Assembly: GCA_023299945.1 (NCBI GenBank)
Contig: JALZVZ010000166.1
Coordinates: 1-10,374 of the forward strand
DNA length: 10,374 bases
Direction of reading: 5' to 3'
DNA from: Altererythrobacter sp.
Lineage (GTDB): Bacteria > Pseudomonadota > Alphaproteobacteria > Sphingomonadales > Sphingomonadaceae
Part shown: in pieces, positions 6,403-10,374 of the stretch
Layout of the letters: each line of letters starts with the position of its first letter
Position numbering within the stretch: position 1 is the stretch's first letter
Position numbers and translations under genes: made by a program
The notes under the pieces: model-generated
Database searches by the model: none
Seen by the model: the letters and a program-made list of their open reading frames with translations, nothing else
What the model was told of the DNA's origin: nothing

Positions 6403-7719
6403 ATGAGCGACGCCATTGATCCAGCCGACAAACCCACCCCTCGCCGCAAACCAAAGCCGGAAAAGCGCAGCATCGGGGGCCGCGAGCTAAAGCCATCCAC
6501 ATTGATGATGGGGCACGGCTATGACCCCGCCCTGTCCGAAGGTTCGCTAAAAGCGCCGATCTTCCTCACCTCTACCTTTGCCTTTGAAAATGCCGCCGCT
6601 GGCAAACGCCATTTCGAAGGTATCACCGGCAAGCGCGAAGGCGGCGCAGAGGGCCTCGTCTATTCCCGCTTCAATGGGCCAAATCAGGAAATCCTAGAGG
6701 ACCGCTTGGCGATTTGGGACGGGGCCGAAGACGCCCTCACCTTCTCCTCCGGTATGACCGCCATTTGCGTGCTGATGCTGGCCAATGTCAGCCAAGGCGA
6801 TGTCATCGTGCATTCCGGGCCATTATACGCCGCAACAGAAGGCTTCGTTGCCAAAGTGCTGTCCAAATTCGGCGTGACCTATGTTGATTTTCCCGCTGGT
6901 GCGACTCCAGAGGAATTGCACGAAGTGATCAAGCGCGCCAAATGCCAAGCAGGCGAGAATGGCGGCAAGGTTGCGATGATCTATCTCGAAAGCCCCGCCA
7001 ATCCGACGAATGCCTTGGTGGATATTGAGGCAGTCAAGGAAGCAAGGGACGCCAATCTGAAATGGGATTGCCCCATTGCGATCGACAACACTTTCCTTGG
7101 GCCGCTTTGGCAACGCCCGCTGGACCACGGCGCGGACATCGTGGTTTACTCACTGACCAAATATGTTGGCGGGCATTCCGACCTTGTCGCAGGCAGTATT
7201 GCAGGCGCGAAAAGGTGGATGGACCCGGTGCGCGCTTTGCGCAACACCATGGGCGGCATCGTTGACCCCAACACCGCTTGGATGCTTTTGCGTAGCCTGG
7301 AAACGGTGGAATTGCGCATGGAAAAGGCGGGCCAGAATGCGGCCAAAGTCTGCGAATTTCTGCGCGCTCATCCCAAGGTTGAAGGATTGGGCTATCTCGG
7401 CTTTATCGATGATCCGCGCCAACAAGATATATACGAGCGGCATTGCACCGGCGCAGGCTCCACATTCTCCGTCTTCATTAAGGGCGGCGAGGCAGAGGCC
7501 TTTGCCTTCCTCGACAATCTGACCATTGCCAAATTGGCGGTTAGCCTCGGCGGAACAGAGACACTAGCCAGCCTTCCTGCCGCGATGACGCATCTGTCTG
7601 TGCCGGATGAGCGCAAGGCGCAGCTCGGCATTACGGATAATTTGGTTCGGATCAGCATTGGGATCGAAGACCCCGATGATCTGATCGCTGATTTTGAGCA
7701 AGCACTGGCGAAAGTGTAG
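6403..7719 (+). CDS. PLP-dependent Cys/Met metabolism enzyme (cystathionine gamma-synthase family)
   Basis: This 438-aa fold-type I PLP enzyme shows YSRFNGPN (87-94, phosphate contacts from the neighbouring subunit), SSGMTA (115-120), GPLYAAT (139-145), DNTF (228-231, Asp pairing with the pyridine nitrogen) and YSLTKYVGGHSD (249-260) with Lys253 as the Schiff base. GGTETLASLPAAMTH (383-397) and VRISIGIED (415-423, substrate-carboxylate arginine) follow. These place it with cystathionine gamma-synthase, O-acylhomoserine sulfhydrylase and methionine gamma-lyase; sequence alone does not decide which. It carries an unusual basic, proline-rich N-terminus (about 8-30) and an insert before the YSR motif (about 67-86, GKRHFEGITGKREGG) that I associate with an alphaproteobacterial subgroup. 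The SD GAAGG is 9 bases from the ATG and may be masked by a leader pseudoknot. The SDR gene follows after 45 bp, probably in the same transcript. Confidence 0.9.
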   Translation: MSDAIDPADKPTPRRKPKPEKRSIGGRELKPSTLMMGHGYDPALSEGSLKAPIFLTSTFAFENAAAGKRHFEGITGKREGGAEGLVYSRFNGPNQEILEDRLAIWDGAEDALTFSSGMTAICVLMLANVSQGDVIVHSGPLYAATEGFVAKVLSKFGVTYVDFPAGATPEELHEVIKRAKCQAGENGGKVAMIYLESPANPTNALVDIEAVKEARDANLKWDCPIAIDNTFLGPLWQRPLDHGADIVVYSLTKYVGGHSDLVAGSIAGAKRWMDPVRALRNTMGGIVDPNTAWMLLRSLETVELRMEKAGQNAAKVCEFLRAHPKVEGLGYLGFIDDPRQQDIYERHCTGAGSTFSVFIKGGEAEAFAFLDNLTIAKLAVSLGGTETLASLPAAMTHLSVPDERKAQLGITDNLVRISIGIEDPDDLIADFEQALAKV

Positions 7720-7731
7720 CGCGCGCATTAG

Positions 7732-7762
7732 GCTCTCTCCTTCAACATTTGCAGGAGAGAGC
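7732..7762 (+). promoter_or_regulatory. hairpin covering the ribosome-binding site of the SDR gene
   Basis: GCTCTCTCC (7732-7740) is a perfect complement of GGAGAGAGC (7754-7762), giving a 9-bp stem with a 13-base loop. The 3' arm contains GGAG of the AGGAG Shine-Dalgarno (7753-7757), 7 bases before the GTG at 7765. There is no T-run after it, so it is not a terminator. Folded, it would block initiation; translation of the upstream gene stops 12 bases before the stem, so the ribosome could open it only in part. Confidence 0.6.
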
Positions 7763-7764
7763 GC

Positions 7765-8619
7765 GTGGCAGGCAAGGAAAACGATGGGCGCAAGCCGGTA
7801 TTTTTGGTCATTGGTGCAGGCGCGGGGATTGGCGGACATGCCGCCATGCGCTTTGCTGCGGGCGGCTATCATTCGGTGCTGGCCCGGCGCAGCGATGAGG
7901 ACAGCCTTGGGCGCTTGATCGGCGCAATCGAACACGGCGGCGGCAGCGCGACAGGCAGCCTGCTGAACGCGGCAGAAGATGGTGCGATTGAGGAATTGGT
8001 TGCCCGCGTCGAAACCGACATCGGTCCGATTGAAAGCATGCTCTATAATCTGGGCGCACAGATCGGGAACCGCGCGCTGCATGATACGCCGCATAAGACG
8101 TTTGAGCTGGGCTGGAGGCTGGGCTGTTTCGGCGTCTTTCGCCTCGCCCATGCCGCTTTCCCTGCAATGGTGGAGCGCGCAAAATCGGGGCGTTTGTGTT
8201 CGATGCTGGTCACCTCTGCCACCTCTGCCATGCGCGGTAATGCCGGCCAGCACAGCCATGCCGCGGCCATGGGCGGCCGCCGGATGCTGTGCCAAACATT
8301 GAATGCAGAGTTTGGCCCCAAGGGCATTCACACAGCGCATATTGTGGTGGATGGCGGGGTCAATTCGCCCGACACTCTGGGCAAATTGCTCGGCGATAAA
8401 TTTGAAGCTTACAAAGCATCAAAAGGCGCAGATGGCGTGATCAATCCAGCCGATTTGGCCGAAACCTATTGGCATCTGGCGCAGCAACCGCGCAATTGCT
8501 GGACCCATGAAGTGGATGCGCGGCCATGGAGCGATAATGCGTGGTGGAATGACAATCCCAATCCGCAGATCAATTCCTCAGCAGGCAAACCCGGCTTTGC
8601 GGGTCCTAGTTCGGATTAA
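7765..8619 (+). CDS. SDR-family (short-chain dehydrogenase-like) protein with altered catalytic residues
   Basis: This 284-aa Rossmann-fold protein starts at GTG, with AGGAG 7 bases upstream. The nucleotide-binding loop reads IGAGAGIG (16-23, GxxxGxG), NLGAQIG (95-101) stands where NNAG is usual, and VTSATS (149-154) supplies the usual serine. After it, GPKGIHTAHIVVDGGV (184-199) is typical of the family. At the YxxxK position the sequence is HSHAAAMGGRRM (163-174): His165 and Met169 replace Tyr and Lys. It may therefore not be a standard NAD(P)-dependent dehydrogenase; a reductase acting on another substrate, or a binding protein, are options. The C-terminus (252-284) is Trp/Asn/Pro-rich and longer than the core fold. 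It follows the PLP enzyme gene and shares a TTAA with the stop codon of the convergent FMN reductase gene. Confidence 0.85.
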   Translation: MAGKENDGRKPVFLVIGAGAGIGGHAAMRFAAGGYHSVLARRSDEDSLGRLIGAIEHGGGSATGSLLNAAEDGAIEELVARVETDIGPIESMLYNLGAQIGNRALHDTPHKTFELGWRLGCFGVFRLAHAAFPAMVERAKSGRLCSMLVTSATSAMRGNAGQHSHAAAMGGRRMLCQTLNAEFGPKGIHTAHIVVDGGVNSPDTLGKLLGDKFEAYKASKGADGVINPADLAETYWHLAQQPRNCWTHEVDARPWSDNAWWNDNPNPQINSSAGKPGFAGPSSD

Positions 8620-9149
8620 GCGAGCAACTTCGCCACGGCTGCGCGCAATTCTGCGTCTTTTTCAGCGTCGGTAATGCGGCCAGCGGCAGCGTCAAATTTT
8701 TCACCGTAGAGCGGTAATGAAAACGCCGCACGCACTTCGCCGCCAAAATGTGGGAAGGCCTTCTCTGACAAATCCAGCACTCGGTCTGCTCCGCCCGGCC
8801 CGCTGGATGTCGAAGTCAATAGGATCGGTTTGCCTTGGAACACTTCGCGGCCAATCCGGCTGCACCAATCAAACAGGTTTTTAAACGCGGCAGTGTAGAG
8901 CCCATTATGCTCTGTCATGCCGATGATCAACGCATCAGCCTCGCCAATCTGCGCGAGGAAATCATGCGCCAATTGCGGAATTCCGCTCTCTTCCTCGCGG
9001 TCGTGGCGGTAAATTGGCATTTCATAATCATGGATGTCGAGCTTGGTTATCTCTGCGCCCTGTGCCAACGACGCCGCGTAATTCACCAAAGCACAGTTGA
9101 TCGAAACCGACGAATTGCTAGCCGAAAAGGCAAGAATTTTCATAGCCAT
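8616..9149 (-). CDS. NADPH-dependent FMN reductase / flavodoxin-like NAD(P)H oxidoreductase
   Basis: This 177-aa flavodoxin-fold protein resembles the NADPH-dependent FMN reductase family. MKILAFSASNSSVSIN (3-18) is the phosphate-binding loop for FMN. TEHNGLYTAAFKNLFDW (79-95) corresponds to the family's PEYNGSxPGxLKNxxDW segment. STSSGPGGADRVL (113-125) is the second flavin contact region. It probably reduces free flavin, quinones or azo compounds in the cytosol using NAD(P)H; the substrate is not evident. Two ATGs are possible (9149 and 9143). The SD-like AAAGGA ending the upstream J-domain gene is 12-18 bases away, so the choice is open; 9149 is listed. It starts 9 bp after the J-domain gene stop, suggesting a two-gene transcript. 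Its stop overlaps that of the convergent SDR gene by 4 bp. Confidence 0.9.
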   Translation of the reverse strand: MAMKILAFSASNSSVSINCALVNYAASLAQGAEITKLDIHDYEMPIYRHDREEESGIPQLAHDFLAQIGEADALIIGMTEHNGLYTAAFKNLFDWCSRIGREVFQGKPILLTSTSSGPGGADRVLDLSEKAFPHFGGEVRAAFSLPLYGEKFDAAAGRITDAEKDAELRAAVAKLLA

Positions 9150-9158
9150 CAGATCAAA

Positions 9159-9692
9159 TCATCCTTTCCAAGTACGCCGCGCTTCGGCTTGGTTCAGCAC
9201 TTCATAGGCGACCTGCAAGGCTTGAAACTGTTTCGCTGCATCTTCATCGCCGGGCTTCACATCTGGGTGAACCATTTTTGCACCCTTGCGGTAAGCCTTT
9301 TTCACCGCTTCAAAATCGGCATCGGAATCCAGCCCAAGCAATTCCAAAGCGCGCATTTCATCGCCGCTGCGTGTGCCGTCGCCTGCCCCGCCCCAGCCAT
9401 AATGCGCGGTTTCTGCATAGCCGGAGTTTTCCGCTTGTTCCGCGCGGGCGCGTTCTTTCGCCTCAGCCTTATCTAGACCTTCGAAATAGTCCCATTTCTT
9501 ATTGTATTCCGCCGCATGCGCCTGACAGAAATACCACCGGTCAGGGTTGTTCGGTGATTTGGGCGCGGGGCAAAGCCCGGCCTCTGAGCAACCATGACGG
9601 TCGCATTCTTTTTGAACCACTGTGTCGCGCGAGCTATCGTAATCGCCCCAGCGCGGAAAACCCCAGCTATTGGATCTGCCTTTGCCGCTCAC
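9159..9692 (-). CDS. J-domain (DnaJ-like) protein with an N-terminal cysteine cluster, GTG start
   Basis: In this 177-aa protein the J domain is C-terminal (about 112-177): MRALELLGLD, KKAYRKGAKMVHPDVKPGD with HPD at 142-144, and FQALQVAYEVLNQ. The HPD loop is intact, so it should stimulate an Hsp70 (DnaK). The N-terminal half holds Cys30, Cys35, Cys41 and Cys56 with His59 in a CDRHGCSEAGLCPAP...WYFCQAH pattern. This looks like a possible zinc site, though not the DnaJ CxxCxGxG repeats, which are absent, as is a substrate-binding domain. A charged helix (72-88) links the halves. The start is GTG at 9692: an in-frame TGA lies three codons upstream and there is no later Met before residue 113. 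The FMN reductase gene follows 9 bp later. The role is probably specialised co-chaperone; the client is unknown. Confidence 0.88.
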   Translation of the reverse strand: MSGKGRSNSWGFPRWGDYDSSRDTVVQKECDRHGCSEAGLCPAPKSPNNPDRWYFCQAHAAEYNKKWDYFEGLDKAEAKERARAEQAENSGYAETAHYGWGGAGDGTRSGDEMRALELLGLDSDADFEAVKKAYRKGAKMVHPDVKPGDEDAAKQFQALQVAYEVLNQAEARRTWKG

Positions 9693-9860
9693 AGTCGGTC
9701 ACTCACTTCATTCATGCGTATCATGCCTCACCATCTAGAGGGCCAAGCATGCTTTTGAAAGGGCCATGAGCCGATGATCTGGAAAAATCGAACCAGTTTC
9801 AATATGAAATGTTGCATTGCAATAGATCATTCATATATTGCATGTATAGGAATGAAGATC
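9693..9860. promoter_or_regulatory. intergenic region between the J-domain gene and the small exported ORF
   Basis: This divergent gap is 168 bp and A+T-rich towards its right end. AAGCATGCTT (9745-9754) is a perfect 10-bp palindrome. TGCAATA (9818-9824) pairs with TATTGCA (9836-9842) across 11 bases, ending just before the SD-like AGGA (9848-9851). TTGCAT (9812-9817) with TATATT (9834-9839) could form a weak plus-strand promoter with a 16-bp spacer. Nothing here is strong enough to name a regulator. Confidence 0.3.
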
Positions 9861-10043
9861 ATGAGCAAGCAACTCGCCATATCCAGCACATTTTCCATCT
9901 TTGCGATGGCATGCATGGTGCTCATCTCGACCCCAGACAATTCTGGGGCGGCAGGCGGCAATGCGTTCATGGCGGTACAGGCCGAGATGCCAAATCTCGA
10001 CCTGTCGCAATTTGATCCATCTGGACCACGCTTACTCCCCTAA
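9861..10043 (+). CDS. small hypothetical exported or membrane-anchored protein (60 aa)
   Basis: The 60-residue product starts MSKQLAISSTFSIFAMACMVLIS: a short polar start and one hydrophobic helix (about 5-23), then a polar, Pro/Asp-rich tail ending SGPRLLP. This fits a signal peptide or single membrane anchor. The ATG at 9861 is chosen because AGGA (9848-9851) is 9 bases upstream; the frame is open back to 9774, and another ATG at 9852 lacks a site. I recognise no family. It faces the pal gene, with 13 bp between stops. Support is limited to the RBS and the signal-like N-terminus, so it could be spurious. Confidence 0.4.
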   Translation: MSKQLAISSTFSIFAMACMVLISTPDNSGAAGGNAFMAVQAEMPNLDLSQFDPSGPRLLP

Positions 10044-10056
10044 GGAAGCGCCCAAA

Positions 10057-10374
10057 TTAATTGACGATTACGCTGACCGCGCGGCGGTTGCGCGCCCATG
10101 ATTCTGTGTCAGAACCCAGTGCATCGGGTCGTTCCTTGCCAAAGCTAACCGTATTGATCCGGTTCGTCGCTACGCCCAGGCTGACGAGGTAGTTCTTCGC
10201 CGCATTCGCGCGCCGCTCGCCCAATGCAAGGTTGTATTCGCGTGTGCCGCGTTCATCGGCATGGCCTTCGATTGTGATCGAAACCTGCGAATGTTGGCTC
10301 ATATATTGCGCCTGCGATTGCAGTGCGCCGGCATCCGTGCTGTCGATATTGAACCGGTCTGTGTCGAAATAGAT
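10057..10374 (-). CDS. pal: peptidoglycan-associated lipoprotein Pal, C-terminal OmpA domain (partial)
   Basis: The last 105 residues are present; the N-terminus, with its lipobox, is beyond the right edge. The fragment begins IYFDTDRFNID, then ITIEGHADERGTREYNLALGERRA and a C-terminal ...RNRRAVSVIVN. This is the OmpA-like peptidoglycan-binding domain. The Asp of GHADERG and the Arg of LGERRA are the residues that hold diaminopimelate in Pal structures. Pal anchors the outer membrane to peptidoglycan and works with TolB in the Tol-Pal system during division. The short, Pal-type C-terminus and the GHADERGTREYN form favour Pal over OmpA porins; tolB would be expected further upstream on this strand. 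No terminator follows the stop. Confidence 0.9.
   Translation of the reverse strand: MYFDTDRFNIDSTDAGALQSQAQYMSQHSQVSITIEGHADERGTREYNLALGERRANAAKNYLVSLGVATNRINTVSFGKERPDALGSDTESWARNRRAVSVIVN

Noticed and set aside
7564..8340. 258-codon minus-strand frame across the PLP enzyme and SDR genes
   Set aside because: It spans two well-supported genes and the hairpin between them; composition looks like an antisense shadow.
8835..9476. 213-codon plus-strand frame over the FMN reductase and J-domain genes
   Set aside because: It is antisense to two genes with intact motifs and has no family features.

Overview
The window looks like chromosomal housekeeping DNA from an aerobic alphaproteobacterium, most likely Sphingomonadales of the Erythrobacter/Altererythrobacter type. 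The pointers are the RelA/SpoT N-terminus (MLRQYELVERV...), a PdeM-type phosphoesterase, an IF-3 with an arginine/proline-rich start, an O2-dependent HemF and an alphaproteobacterial-type cystathionine gamma-synthase-family enzyme. This placement rests on remembered protein families, not on a search. No insertion sequence, tRNA, rRNA, CRISPR array, prophage gene or clear sign of recent transfer was seen.

Layout, left to right. Positions 1-1064 (minus strand) hold the first 41 codons of a bifunctional (p)ppGpp synthetase/hydrolase and the complete hemF. Divergent from hemF across a 45-bp gap is the metallophosphoesterase pdeM (1110-1847), followed by infC (1911-2453). infC appears to begin at an ATA codon and ends at the one textbook intrinsic terminator in the window (2478-2508). 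Next come an exported DUF547 protein (2731-3885) and a DASS/SLC13 anion transporter (3957-5378). A DUF547-distant, convergent gene encodes a cytoplasmic-looking DRGH nuclease (6128-5388, minus).

The right half starts with a 274-bp divergent intergenic region. Its downstream part forms a structured leader in front of a PLP-dependent Cys/Met-metabolism enzyme (6403-7719). This enzyme is followed by an SDR-like protein (7765-8619) whose ribosome-binding site lies inside a perfect 9-bp hairpin. Convergent to that pair is a minus-strand two-gene unit: a J-domain protein (9692-9159) and then an NADPH-dependent FMN reductase (9149-8616). The window ends with a possible 60-aa exported peptide (9861-10043) and the C-terminal OmpA domain of Pal (minus, 10374-10057), the end of a tol-pal cluster.

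No new multi-gene system is evident. The best candidates for something undescribed are RNA-level: the hairpin/pseudoknot leader before the sulfur amino acid gene (6268-6393), the SD-masking hairpin before the SDR gene (7732-7762), and the non-AUG start of infC.
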